DNA of 64,000 bases from Thiodiazotropha sp040507005 (GTDB lineage: Bacteria > Pseudomonadota > Gammaproteobacteria > Chromatiales > Chromatiaceae). The stretch lies in NCBI GenBank assembly GCA_040507005.1, contig JBEVVS010000023.1, forward strand, positions 14,934 to 78,933, in the 5' to 3' direction. Below the pieces are notes generated by a model. The model was not told the origin of the DNA. It made no database searches and worked only from the letters and a program-made list of their open reading frames with translations. Position 1 is the stretch's first letter. The number at the start of each line of letters is the position of its first letter. A program made the translations under genes and the position numbers. Below are positions 38,201 through 45,898 of the stretch, in pieces.

Positions 38201-39145
38201 GAGGCGTTCGACCTCCAGCCACTCCCCGTTCGGCATCACCATGCGCCAGCTGGCGAGATTGTCCAGGGTGGTGCCCCAGAGAACCGCCTTTTTACCCCCC
38301 GCGTTCATGGCGATATTGCCGCCGATGGTGGAGGCGTCCTGGGAGGTGGGATCCACAGCGAATGCCAGGCCGCCGGCTTCCGCCTTCTCGGATACCCGTC
38401 GTGTGATCACACCTGCGCCGACGCGGATGGTGGGTACTTGCTCCTCTACGCCGGGCAGAGAGCGATACTCGATCTCATGGATGAAATCGAGTTTTTCGGT
38501 GTTGATGACCGCGCTATGGGGATCGAGGGGCACCGCGCTGCCGGTATATCCTGTGCCACCGCCACGGGGGATCAGGGTCAATTGCGAGTCGATGCAGGCC
38601 TTGACGATGGGCGCGATCTCCTGTTCCGAGTCGGGGGTGATGACAACAAAGGGTATCTCCACCCGCCAGTCGGTGGCATCGGTGGCGTGGGAGACACGGG
38701 CAAAGCCGCTGAAATCCACATTATCCGCCCGGGTCAGGCCGATTAGATTGGTCTTGGTACGCCGGCGCAACTCCAGCAACTCATCGAAGCGCCGTTCGAA
38801 GCTGTCCACGGCCTCCCGGGCCGCAAGCAATAGGGTCAGGGCCTGCTGATTGTCATTGGCGCGCTGTTCGAATTGATCCAGGCGATGTTTGAGCGCCCCG
38901 ACCAGCGCCTCTCTGCGGGATTCGTTGTCGAGTAGATCGTCTTGCAGATAGGGGTTGCGACTGATTACCCACATATCCCCCAGTACCTCGAACAGCATCC
39001 TTGCGGAACGCCCGGTACGGCGGGTAGCCCGTAACTCCTCAATCAGCTCCCACATGGGCTTACCAAGGAACCGGATTACGATTTCCCGGTCAGAGAAGGA
39101 CGTATAGTTGTAAGGGATCTCACGTATTCGTGGTGTAGGCTGCAT
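35294..39145 (-). CDS. DUF3683 FAD-linked oxidase / 4Fe-4S / CCG-domain fusion oxidoreductase
   Basis: A 1283-residue fusion enzyme. Residues 1-120 are the DUF3683-type N-terminus (PYNYTSFSDREIVIRFLGKP). An FAD-binding type 4 domain follows (IPRGGGTGYTGSAVPLDP near 190, GGNIAMNAGGKKAV near 275) with an FAD-oxidase C domain. Two 4Fe-4S clusters are visible, CLRCGKCKPVC near 810 and CTVCHKCENPCP near 880. The C-terminal half has two CCG motifs (CCGYPQTAAG and CCGEAGTLGTSRPD), as in GlcF and heterodisulfide-reductase-like subunits. It resembles D-lactate or glycolate dehydrogenase assembled in one chain and probably passes electrons to the respiratory chain. The substrate is unknown. Confidence 0.88.
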   Translation of the reverse strand: MQPTPRIREIPYNYTSFSDREIVIRFLGKPMWELIEELRATRRTGRSARMLFEVLGDMWVISRNPYLQDDLLDNESRREALVGALKHRLDQFEQRANDNQQALTLLLAAREAVDSFERRFDELLELRRRTKTNLIGLTRADNVDFSGFARVSHATDATDWRVEIPFVVITPDSEQEIAPIVKACIDSQLTLIPRGGGTGYTGSAVPLDPHSAVINTEKLDFIHEIEYRSLPGVEEQVPTIRVGAGVITRRVSEKAEAGGLAFAVDPTSQDASTIGGNIAMNAGGKKAVLWGTTLDNLASWRMVMPNGEWLEVERLNHNLGKIHDQQEVQFRLTRYQGDTDKPAGEPQHLRMPGSAFRKAGLGKDVTDKFLSGLPGVQKEGCDGLITSACFILHRMPTQVRTLCLEFFGSDIGKAVPAIIETKTYLDQHQEVKLVGLEHLDERYLKAVKYSTKAARRERPKMVLLADIASDDEEALAHAAAKVVAMTEAREGEAFIASSPEARRNFWLDRARTAAISAHTNAFKINEDVVIPLPKLADYSRGIERINIEESIKNKIQIADEVVAYLAGDHSLRKPDDDFEASDENRSILQAKLDLARQAVAQARQRWHDLLAQLDAPADDHAALIEAADQNTIQPGDRVLDLLLRRDLVVSYRNEIATRLDEIFSGQEVRQIRRAMREIHARLRDSRLFVALHMHAGDGNVHTNIPVHSDNYAMLQQADRIVDRIMALASSLGGAISGEHGIGLTKLQYMEAEKLSAFAQYKQQIDPQGRFNRGKLIEGADLEMAYTPSLRLLEQEAIILEESELGTLNDEIKHCLRCGKCKPVCMTHIPRANLLYSPRNKILATGLIVEAFLYEEQTRRGISMQHFAEMNDVADHCTVCHKCENPCPVNIDFGEVTTLMRKILVDRGKKRRNLGTAAAMAFLNINHPTAIRWMRKGLAEWGFKGLNLGYALAGKAGMRKPDSQPPKATTGTPKPQAMMLEMVQKPIRVEPPKLTLRDALKLDATDSVPILRNPRKVNDESDAIFYFPGCGSERLFSEIGLATLAMLCELGAETVLPPGYLCCGYPQTAAGLHQRGHRITTENRVLFHRIANTLNYMDIKTVLVSCGTCMDQLLQYQFEKIFPGCRLLDIHEYMLERGVALPGTQQTEYLYHDPCHTPIKHYNPQQVASDLMGKPVVLSDRCCGEAGTLGTSRPDIANQLRFRKAEELLKGIETLGKTAQQPATPIKLLTSCPACVQGLSRYTDETALKPEYLVLETIRHLHGEEWQKHFIDQVLRDGVELVLV

Positions 39146-39281
39146 AGTCGGTTTACGGTCAGGAGGCGTGTGCTGAGGCTATTTTCAGATCGACTATTGT
39201 AGCCTAAAAAAGTAAGGCCCTTTAGTTTACAACTATAGAATTTATCAATATTTCATTCTGACCATCCGATGGGGAATCTCC

Positions 39282-39749
39282 ATGAAGCACTACAAAAGAA
39301 CTTTCAAGAATATGCTCTCCTTGACTCTCATCTCAGCGTTGATCCTTACCGCGCCGTTGGTGTGGGCCGGTGAGATAGAAAAAGCTGTCGAATATCGGCA
39401 GGGTGTGATGAATGTCTTCGGTTGGAACATGAAGGCGATGTCCAACATGATGAAAGGCAAGACCCCTTTCGACCAAAAGGTATTTGCGGATCATGCAAAA
39501 GATCTGGCCACTGCCTCAGAGCTCAACCTGATGCCCGGCTTTCCCGAGGACTCGGAGTCTGAGGATAGTGATGCATTAGCGGAAATCTGGATGGAGTTCG
39601 ATGACTTCGAAGCCAAATACAAGAAACTGGGCGAGGCGGCGGCAAAGCTGAGTGATGTTGCTGCCGGTGGCGACAAGGCTTCACTTGGCCAAGCCCTGCA
39701 GGTGACCGGCAAGGCCTGTAAAGCCTGCCACAAGAAGTATAAAAACTGA
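39282..39749 (+). CDS. Class II cytochrome c (cytochrome c'/c-556 type)
   Basis: A 155-residue periplasmic haem protein. A signal peptide (about residues 1-30, ending PLVWA) precedes a four-helix domain; the single haem site CKACH lies at the extreme C-terminus, as in class II cytochromes c. Such proteins carry electrons or, as five-coordinate cytochrome c', bind NO; which applies cannot be told. Three bases separate it from the convergent PilZ gene, and it is divergent from the large FAD oxidoreductase, a possible electron partner (inference). Confidence 0.9.
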   Translation: MKHYKRTFKNMLSLTLISALILTAPLVWAGEIEKAVEYRQGVMNVFGWNMKAMSNMMKGKTPFDQKVFADHAKDLATASELNLMPGFPEDSESEDSDALAEIWMEFDDFEAKYKKLGEAAAKLSDVAAGGDKASLGQALQVTGKACKACHKKYKN

Positions 39750-39752
39750 GGC

Positions 39753-40082
39753 TCAGGGAAACCCGGGTCCAGTGTCAGTCTCAGCCAGAATGCGGTCGAT
39801 GGTGCAGGCTACATTGTAGTGGCCGCTGGCGACCGTATCGCTGCGAATGACGCTGGCCTCGGCCAGGAGGGGGGGAGTGATGGTATGGCCCGGTATGATG
39901 GCAATGGTTATTTTGGCGCCGGGTGGAAGCTCCCTGTCGGCGCTCATCAACAGGCCTGAATTACTCAGGTTCTTTATCGTCGCGGCGGAGAGCTCACTCT
40001 CACCATCGAGACGGTAGCGCACCTCGCCATCCACCGCCATCCGATAAAAGTCGCGTTTCTCGATAAAATCATTCATATCCAA
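39753..40082 (-). CDS. PilZ-domain cyclic-di-GMP binding protein
   Basis: A 109-residue single-domain protein. The c-di-GMP motif is complete: RDFYR (R-x3-R) near residue 10 and NLSNSG (N-x-S-x2-G) near residue 38. No other domain is present, so it would act as an adaptor, like other stand-alone PilZ proteins. ATG at 40082 or at 40076 (MNDFIEKR) are both possible. The GGDEF-EAL protein 6 kb away is the only other c-di-GMP gene in the window. Confidence 0.85.
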   Translation of the reverse strand: MDMNDFIEKRDFYRMAVDGEVRYRLDGESELSAATIKNLSNSGLLMSADRELPPGAKITIAIIPGHTITPPLLAEASVIRSDTVASGHYNVACTIDRILAETDTGPGFP

Positions 40083-40504
40083 TATTTCCCCTCGGCATGT
40101 TCAGATATGTAACCCCTAGATTGCTAATTTATCAAGATAGAGTCTTGCTAGTCCCAACAATAATCACCAAATCAGTCGTTTTATTCTCCGGTTTACAGAA
40201 TGTTAGGATAATTTTGTGGTTATCAAGAGTGACTGTAGGCCATTCCTGGAGGAAATGACAGCCAGGGTTGGTCAGCGGCTGATCTTTGGCTGGCTTGTGA
40301 CGTATGATTAAACAGACCCAATGGTTTTTTATTTATCCACGGATGCATGAATGAAGTGGCAGATTGTTGTCTAATTGAATATGGACCCCGGGATGCTTTG
40401 GGTGTTGGAGGGTGGACAGGGATTGCTCAAAATCATGATACCCTGGTGTGTCTGAACAGATATTGAACCGAGCAAGATTATCAACAGCGTAGTCGAGGAT
40501 TAGC
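40083..40504. other. Intergenic region with no assigned feature
   Basis: A 422-base gap between the divergent PilZ and DUF4124 genes. It is AT-rich at its left end. A lone DnaA-box-like sequence (TTATCCACG, 40333-40341) and a possible 17-codon frame after GGAGGAA near 40245 were noted, but neither is convincing. Promoters for both neighbours must lie here. Confidence 0.4.
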
Positions 40505-40975
40505 ATGGATATTCGCAAATCAGTCCTAGCATCTTTCATGGCGACTCTGCCGGCCCTGCTTACGGCGGCAGATGTCTATCGGACTGTGGACGACGAGGGA
40601 AATGTGACCTATACCGACGCCCCGGTTAAGAATGGCGGCAAGATCGAAAAAATTGAAATCCAGCCGGGTCCCTCCGAGGCCTCAAGGCTCGATACGCTGC
40701 AGCGCAATGCAGCCATTCGCAAGGCCATGGAAGAGGCCAGGGCAAAGCGCCTGGAAAGAGAGGCCGTTCGCGATGAGCGGTTATCCAAGGCCAGCAAGGA
40801 GCTGGAACAGGCCCAAGAGGATCTGAAACGCACCAAAGAGATTGGCGAGGACGATCGGCAATACCTGAGCGGCGGAAGGAGCCGCATCCGGCCGGAGTAT
40901 TTTGAGCGGCTCAAAGAAGCGGAGAAGAAGGTCGAGGAGGCGCGCAAGAATTTAAAGGAAACCCGCGGCTACTGA
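40505..40975 (+). CDS. Exported DUF4124 protein with coiled coil
   Basis: A 156-residue protein. The N-terminus MDIRKSVLASFMATLPALLT is a signal peptide. The mature start AADVYRTVDDEGNVTYTDAP is the DUF4124 domain, followed from about residue 60 by a long charged helix (AIRKAMEEARAKRLEREA, then EELEQAQ-like repeats) likely to form a coiled coil. Function unknown. Its stop overlaps the start of cca (TGATG), so the two are translationally coupled. Confidence 0.8.
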   Translation: MDIRKSVLASFMATLPALLTAADVYRTVDDEGNVTYTDAPVKNGGKIEKIEIQPGPSEASRLDTLQRNAAIRKAMEEARAKRLEREAVRDERLSKASKELEQAQEDLKRTKEIGEDDRQYLSGGRSRIRPEYFERLKEAEKKVEEARKNLKETRGY

Positions 40976-42204
40976 TGCAGATCTATCTGGTAGGCGGGGC
41001 GGTCAGGGACAGGCTCCTGGGCAGGCCTGTCAAAGAGCGGGATTATGTTGTTGTCGGCGCCAGTCCGGAAATTATGCTGGCCCGTGGTTTTCAGCAGGTG
41101 GGCATTTCTTTTCCGGTTTTTCTTCACCCCCAATCCCGCGAGGAGTATGCCTTAGCCAGGAGTCGCCGTTCAGTCGATCAAGGGGACGCAACAACACCTG
41201 ATGATGGTCCGGTCTCCCTTGAGCAGGACCTGGCAAGGCGCGACCTTACCATCAATGCCATTGCCGAGGATGAACATGGAGAGTTGATCGATCCATTCGG
41301 CGGCCGGGAGGATCTGCAAAAACGTCAGCTTAGACATGTCTCCGACGCCTTCGGCGATGATCCGGTGCGTATTCTCAGAGTTACCCGTTTCATGGCCCGC
41401 TATGGGGATCTGGGCTTTAGCGTAGCACCTGAGACACTAACCCTGATGCGGCAGCTGACAGCCGCCGGGAGCCTGGAGCATTTGGTTGCGGAACGGGTTT
41501 GGCAAGAGTTGACAGGGGCGCTTGGGGAATCCCAGCCGAGACTTTTTTTCGAAACCTTGCGCGCGGTGGGAGCCTTACAGAAGGTGTTCCCTGAGATAGA
41601 CGCCCTCTGGGGTGTGCCGCAACCGGTGCATTGGCATCCTGAGGTGGATTGTGGCGAACATACCATGCTGGCGCTGCAGGCCGTTGTTGAATTGAGTGAT
41701 GATAGGGCAATCAGATTCGCCACCCTCACTCACGATTTGGGCAAGGCAACCACACCGCAGCGGATACTGCCTGGCCACTACGGGCATGAGGAGCGAGGTG
41801 TTAAGTTGATCAAACAGTTGTGCAGCCGCCTCAAGGCACCGCTGCGTTTTCGAGATCTGGCTTGTCGCTGCGCCGCCTACCATGGCTATCTGCATCGACT
41901 CTATGAGCTGCGGCCAAAGACGGTGTTGAAACTGCTCAAGGGACTGGATGCCTTTCGCAAGCCGGAGCGCCTGCAGGAATTCATTCTTGTTTGTCAGGCT
42001 GATTACCTAGGACGCGAGGGCTTGCAGCAACGCCCCTATCCTCAGGCAGATGATTTGAAGCGGATCTACCGGGCTGCTGCAGAAGTCACATCAGCGACCC
42101 AGGACCCGACACTCATGGGCAGGTTGCTGGGTGATGCGATCGATAGAGAGAGAATTCAGCGGATAACAGGGGTAATGAGTACTCTTGAGGCTGCTGTCGA
42201 TTGA
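40975..42204 (+). CDS. cca: Multifunctional CCA tRNA nucleotidyltransferase
   Basis: Adds and repairs the 3' CCA end of tRNA without a template. The 409-residue protein opens MQIYLVGGAVRDRLLG, the nucleotidyltransferase glycine motif, with RRDLTINAIA near residue 85 and the C-terminal HD domain (GEHTMLALQAV, LTHDLGKATTP) that gives the gammaproteobacterial enzyme its phosphatase and phosphodiesterase activities. Length matches E. coli Cca. Coupled to the DUF4124 gene and convergent with the TraB-like gene. Confidence 0.97.
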   Translation: MQIYLVGGAVRDRLLGRPVKERDYVVVGASPEIMLARGFQQVGISFPVFLHPQSREEYALARSRRSVDQGDATTPDDGPVSLEQDLARRDLTINAIAEDEHGELIDPFGGREDLQKRQLRHVSDAFGDDPVRILRVTRFMARYGDLGFSVAPETLTLMRQLTAAGSLEHLVAERVWQELTGALGESQPRLFFETLRAVGALQKVFPEIDALWGVPQPVHWHPEVDCGEHTMLALQAVVELSDDRAIRFATLTHDLGKATTPQRILPGHYGHEERGVKLIKQLCSRLKAPLRFRDLACRCAAYHGYLHRLYELRPKTVLKLLKGLDAFRKPERLQEFILVCQADYLGREGLQQRPYPQADDLKRIYRAAAEVTSATQDPTLMGRLLGDAIDRERIQRITGVMSTLEAAVD

Positions 42205-42215
42205 AGCCTGCTGAC

Positions 42216-43412
42216 TCAATCGACCAAGCGATCGAAGATCCTGAATCCGGCCACATAGGTACCAATGGCGGATCCCAGGGTACTGAAGAAGAAAATAATC
42301 AGGGTCCTGGAGACCCGGTTTCTCCACCAGCCGCGAAAAGAAGTGGTGTCATTGCGCAGACGGGCAAAGTCCGCGACGGTTGGTTTACGCAGAAACAGTT
42401 CAGCTGCGGCGGTCACCATACCTGCCCCAATCGCCGGATTCAGGGATGTCAGGGGTGCTGCGACGAAGGCGGTGACAACGGTCAGGGGATGCGCCGCGGC
42501 GAGCAGGGCGCCCAGGGCGGACAGGCCACCGTTTATCACCACCCAATCCATCACCAATTGCCAGCCTAGAGTTGGGCTGCGTTGAAAACCGATGACGAAA
42601 CCGCTCAACACCAGTGCTACGATCACCCAGGGAATGAGTTTCGGCCAGCGGCTCGGCTTCGGTTCCTCATCCAACTCACTGATCCGTTCATCCGGTGAGG
42701 CCATGGGGCTTTGCAGGTAGTTGGCGATGCCGTTCATATGACCGGCGCCCACCACCACCAACAGGTCTTCATGGCCCTTGCTTGCAATCTCCTGCAATAT
42801 TCGCGCAGCCATGTATTGGTCGCGCTCGTCGATCAGGGGAAGGTAGAGATCCTGGCGGTCTTCCGCAAATTCGGCAAAGGTGGTTTCGAGAATATCACCC
42901 TCCTTCAGGTGCTCGATCTCCTCTTCTGATACCTCCTCTTTGGAGAGTATGCTGCCGAGGATGCCGGCGAACAGGGTGAACCGCTTCCACCATGTGAGGT
43001 TGCCTGCCACCCGCTTGAGGGTGGTGCTGATCTCTCTATCGATCAGCAGCAGGCTGAGGTGGGATTCCCTGGCTATGCGAATGGCCTCCCGCTGCTCCTC
43101 GCCGGGTGAGATGCCGAACTGGTCAGCGAGGCGTTGTTGATAGGCTCCCAGGGCAAGATTGGTGATCACCATCAAGACCCGTTTCTCCCGGACAACCTTC
43201 AGCAGGTCCATTTTTGCCAAGTCGTCGGGATTAATCAGTGCGTTGTAGCGGCTTGGGCACAACTCTACAGCCACTGCGTCGTAGTCGCCGCCCTGCAGGA
43301 GCTGCTTAACCTTTTCCGCACTCGAGCGGGATACATGAGCTGTACCTAAAAGGGTTATTTTACTATCCCCAAGAATCACTTCCCGTTGTGGTTCCCGATC
43401 TCTCTGAGCCAT
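42216..43412 (-). CDS. TraB/PrgY-family membrane protein
   Basis: A 398-residue protein. The N-terminal TraB domain starts ILGDSKITLLGTAHVSRSSA and includes VAVELCPSRYNAL and VVVGAGHMNGI near residue 220. The C-terminal 150 residues carry several membrane helices (PWVIVALVLSGFVIGF, LSALGALLAAAHPLTVVTAF, TLIIFFFSTLGSAIGTY). The domain is named for enterococcal pheromone-shutdown proteins and resembles TIKI/EreA-type putative metalloproteases; the bacterial chromosomal role is unknown. Convergent with cca, 11 bases apart. Confidence 0.85.
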   Translation of the reverse strand: MAQRDREPQREVILGDSKITLLGTAHVSRSSAEKVKQLLQGGDYDAVAVELCPSRYNALINPDDLAKMDLLKVVREKRVLMVITNLALGAYQQRLADQFGISPGEEQREAIRIARESHLSLLLIDREISTTLKRVAGNLTWWKRFTLFAGILGSILSKEEVSEEEIEHLKEGDILETTFAEFAEDRQDLYLPLIDERDQYMAARILQEIASKGHEDLLVVVGAGHMNGIANYLQSPMASPDERISELDEEPKPSRWPKLIPWVIVALVLSGFVIGFQRSPTLGWQLVMDWVVINGGLSALGALLAAAHPLTVVTAFVAAPLTSLNPAIGAGMVTAAAELFLRKPTVADFARLRNDTTSFRGWWRNRVSRTLIIFFFSTLGSAIGTYVAGFRIFDRLVD

Positions 43413-43565
43413 AGTTCTCTGTCTTTTAGTTGCAAAAGCCTATCATTGTAACAGCCTCTTCCATCCAGTGGTGTGGATATTTCTCTTGAATTTTCTATGG
43501 CGTTTGCCTGATGTGGTATTTACAGGTAGCTTAGGCTATTGATATGAATCGGTGGAGTGAGTGGG

Positions 43566-44174
43566 ATGAGTAAGAACATTGTCTGGCATGAAGCGACGGT
43601 TACCCGTGAGCGTCGCGAAAAGATGAACAGACATCGCGCCAAATTGCTCTGGTTTACCGGCCTGTCCGGGTCCGGCAAGTCCACCCTGGCCCACGCCCTG
43701 GAGGAGGAGCTGCATCAACGGGGGTGTCGTACCTACGTCTTTGATGGTGACAATGTTCGGCATGGATTATGCCGCGATCTCGGTTTCAGCACCGAGGACA
43801 GGACTGAAAATATACGGCGAATAGGCGAAATGGCGAAATTGTTTGTGGATGCCGGGGTGATTGCCCTTACCGCCTTTATCTCCCCCATACGTGAAGACAG
43901 AGAAAGAGCCAGGGGCCTGTTTCCTCACGGCGATTTCATAGAGGTGTATGTCAGTTGTCCACTGGAGGTGTGTGAGTCGCGGGATGTAAAAGGGCTCTAT
44001 AAAAAAGCGCGAAATGGAGAGATTCCAAACTTTACCGGTATCTCCGCACCCTATGATGTGCCGGGCAAGCCTGAGATTACCATAGAGACTCAGGACAGGA
44101 GCATAGAGGCGTGTGTAGACGAACTGATCGAGACGTTGCAACAGCGAGGGGTGATTCCCACCAAGGTTGTATAA
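43566..44174 (+). CDS. cysC: Adenylylsulfate kinase
   Basis: Phosphorylates adenosine 5'-phosphosulfate to PAPS. The 202-residue protein has the P-loop LLWFTGLSGSGKSTLAHALE near residue 27, VFDGDNVRHGLCRDLGFS, RTENIRRIGEMAKLF and ISPIREDR. ATG at 43566 is preferred over a GTG three codons upstream because GGAG lies eight bases before it. No cysD, cysN or cysH is nearby, so the gene is separate from sulfate assimilation here. The lipoprotein gene follows after 15 bases. Confidence 0.95.
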   Translation: MSKNIVWHEATVTRERREKMNRHRAKLLWFTGLSGSGKSTLAHALEEELHQRGCRTYVFDGDNVRHGLCRDLGFSTEDRTENIRRIGEMAKLFVDAGVIALTAFISPIREDRERARGLFPHGDFIEVYVSCPLEVCESRDVKGLYKKARNGEIPNFTGISAPYDVPGKPEITIETQDRSIEACVDELIETLQQRGVIPTKVV

Positions 44175-44189
44175 TTGCGAGGTGCCGAT

Positions 44190-44615
44190 ATGATCCCGAG
44201 TCAGATGAATAATTCATTGTCATTCAAATTTCTGGTCATGCTGTTGTTTTTAAGTCTGCTCACGGCCTGTCAGACCTTAGGGGAGCGTAAGCGGGCCCAG
44301 TCCCTGCAAGATACCCTGCGCAGTTATGAGGCAACCGTACGCTGGAGTTCAGGGCAGCATGCGGTAAAGTTTCAAGATCCAGAACTGGCTACGGCGGACG
44401 TGCGACCCCAGCGCAAGGATATCCGGGTAACCGGGTATGAGGTGGTGCAGGGACCGACCATGTTAGGTGAGGAGAGAGCTGTACAGACCGCTGTCATTCA
44501 GTATGTTCTACAGGAGAGCCAGATTGTAAAGGAGATCGCTGATCAGCAAGTGTGGCTCTTCGATGAAGAACAGGATAAGTGGTATTTAAATAGCCAGCCC
44601 CCTGAATTCAAGTAA
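44190..44615 (+). CDS. Small lipoprotein of unknown function
   Basis: A 141-residue protein with a lipoprotein signal peptide (FLVMLLFLSLLTAC near residue 30). The mature part has LRSYEATVRWSSGQHAVKF, VTGYEVVQGPTMLGEERAVQ and ends QVWLFDEEQDKWYLNSQPPE, a compact alpha/beta domain like small NTF2-type outer-membrane lipoproteins (structural guess). ATG at 44190 is preceded by GAGG at a good distance. Probably cotranscribed with cysC; convergent with the HDOD gene. Confidence 0.75.
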   Translation: MIPSQMNNSLSFKFLVMLLFLSLLTACQTLGERKRAQSLQDTLRSYEATVRWSSGQHAVKFQDPELATADVRPQRKDIRVTGYEVVQGPTMLGEERAVQTAVIQYVLQESQIVKEIADQQVWLFDEEQDKWYLNSQPPEFK

Positions 44616-44623
44616 TACCCAAC

Positions 44624-45880
44624 TCAAGCCATCAGCATCTTTTGGGCGCGCTCAATCTTTTCTTCCGCCTTATCTAGAATCTTCAGGCTGAGCTTCGGCG
44701 TCAACTCACCCAGGTCGAGACGTTTCAAGGCGGGGACCTGGTCAAGGGTTGGCAGATGCTTCATCTCATCACTGCCGATAAAGTTATGCAGTTGGGAGAC
44801 GATCACCAGGTCGGCGTAATCCGCTTCTCCGTCGTGTTCCCGGAACCAGTTCTCTGCTTCTTCCGTTACCTGTATCAGGTCGTCGATAAATCCCCAGTTT
44901 TTTAATATGGCGCTGCCAATGCTGCTCCGCATGTCACGCATCACCTGTTCCAATTTCTCATTGTCGTTGGCGACCTCGGTATAGTTTTCCGCATAGCTGA
45001 GTATGGCGACGTTGCCGATATCATGCAGCAGACCCGCGAGCAGGGCGTGCTCCGGATTGAACTGTCCGGAGATCTTGGCGAGGACATAGCAAATGGCACT
45101 TACCTTGACGCTGTGCTCCCACAGTTTATGCATCTGCTCTTTCAATACCTTCGAATGGGTGTTGAACAATTCTCTTAAGGCGAATGTCAGGACCAGCTTA
45201 TGGGTGGTATCGGCCCCCAGGCGGACAATCGCCGCGGCACAGGAGTCGACCGGTGTCACACCGGCATACAGGGGACTGTTCGCGGCACGTACGAGTTTGG
45301 TTGTGATAGCCGGATCGGTCTGTACGATGTTGGCCAGTTTTCTCGCATTGGTGGTTTCATCGCGCATGGCGCGGCCCACACGTACCGCAACATCGGGCAG
45401 GCTCGGCAACACCAAACAGTTGTTCTTGAGGTCATCCAACAGGACCTCTGTCATCCGGGTCTCGGCCAGGACCGGATCCACGATTTGGCTATCGCTGTCT
45501 ATTTCGGTGGCCATAAAGCCTTCTTCGGTATTCAGCAGGCCCTCGAGCAGACCATTCTCTACCACCAGGTAGTCCGTGGGTGATACGGCCTCTACGGTGT
45601 AGCGTCTAGGAATCAGGTTGGCAATGGGATTTTGCGCCTGTGGTGAGTCGTCGAGGATTTCCGTTACCCGGCCATCTGCGGAGTGCAATCGCAGCTTGCC
45701 TTTGATGAGATAGAGACTGAAAGGTGTGGTATCCCCCTGCTCCAGAATCTTCAGGCCGCGGCCAGCCGAATGTATCTGGATGGAACGGCCGAGCAGCTCA
45801 AGTTGAATGTCGTTGAGCTGATCCAGTGGATGAAACCTCTTCAGGATCTCAGGTGTTGGGTGTACAACAATCTCACTCAT
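44624..45880 (-). CDS. Cyclic-nucleotide-binding-like plus HDOD domain protein
   Basis: A 418-residue cytoplasmic signalling protein. Residues about 15-125 resemble a cNMP-binding beta-barrel (GRGLKILEQGDTTPFSLYLI), although the phosphate-binding cassette (R-x-A) is not evident. Residues about 150-360 form an HDOD domain (LPSLPDVAVRVGRAM, TTKLVRAANSPLYAG, HALLAGLLHDIGNVAIL). HDOD proteins act in signalling networks, often with c-di-GMP or chemotaxis, by protein contacts rather than catalysis. The specific partner is unknown. It is followed on the same strand by none and preceded by pyrD, 18 bases upstream. Confidence 0.87.
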   Translation of the reverse strand: MSEIVVHPTPEILKRFHPLDQLNDIQLELLGRSIQIHSAGRGLKILEQGDTTPFSLYLIKGKLRLHSADGRVTEILDDSPQAQNPIANLIPRRYTVEAVSPTDYLVVENGLLEGLLNTEEGFMATEIDSDSQIVDPVLAETRMTEVLLDDLKNNCLVLPSLPDVAVRVGRAMRDETTNARKLANIVQTDPAITTKLVRAANSPLYAGVTPVDSCAAAIVRLGADTTHKLVLTFALRELFNTHSKVLKEQMHKLWEHSVKVSAICYVLAKISGQFNPEHALLAGLLHDIGNVAILSYAENYTEVANDNEKLEQVMRDMRSSIGSAILKNWGFIDDLIQVTEEAENWFREHDGEADYADLVIVSQLHNFIGSDEMKHLPTLDQVPALKRLDLGELTPKLSLKILDKAEEKIERAQKMLMA

Positions 45881-45898
45881 GCTAGAAGGTATCCTTTC

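Noticed and set aside
36197..38746. Long plus-strand frames (298 and 343 codons) opposite the large FAD oxidoreductase
   Set aside because: They mirror the GC-rich codon positions of the true minus-strand gene and show no motifs of their own.
40245..40310. 17-codon frame after GGAGGAA
   Set aside because: The ribosome site is only two bases from the ATG and the peptide (MTARVGQRLIFGWLVTYD) has no support.
40333..40341. DnaA-box-like TTATCCACG far from the origin
   Set aside because: A single one-mismatch nonamer is expected by chance and has no partner boxes.
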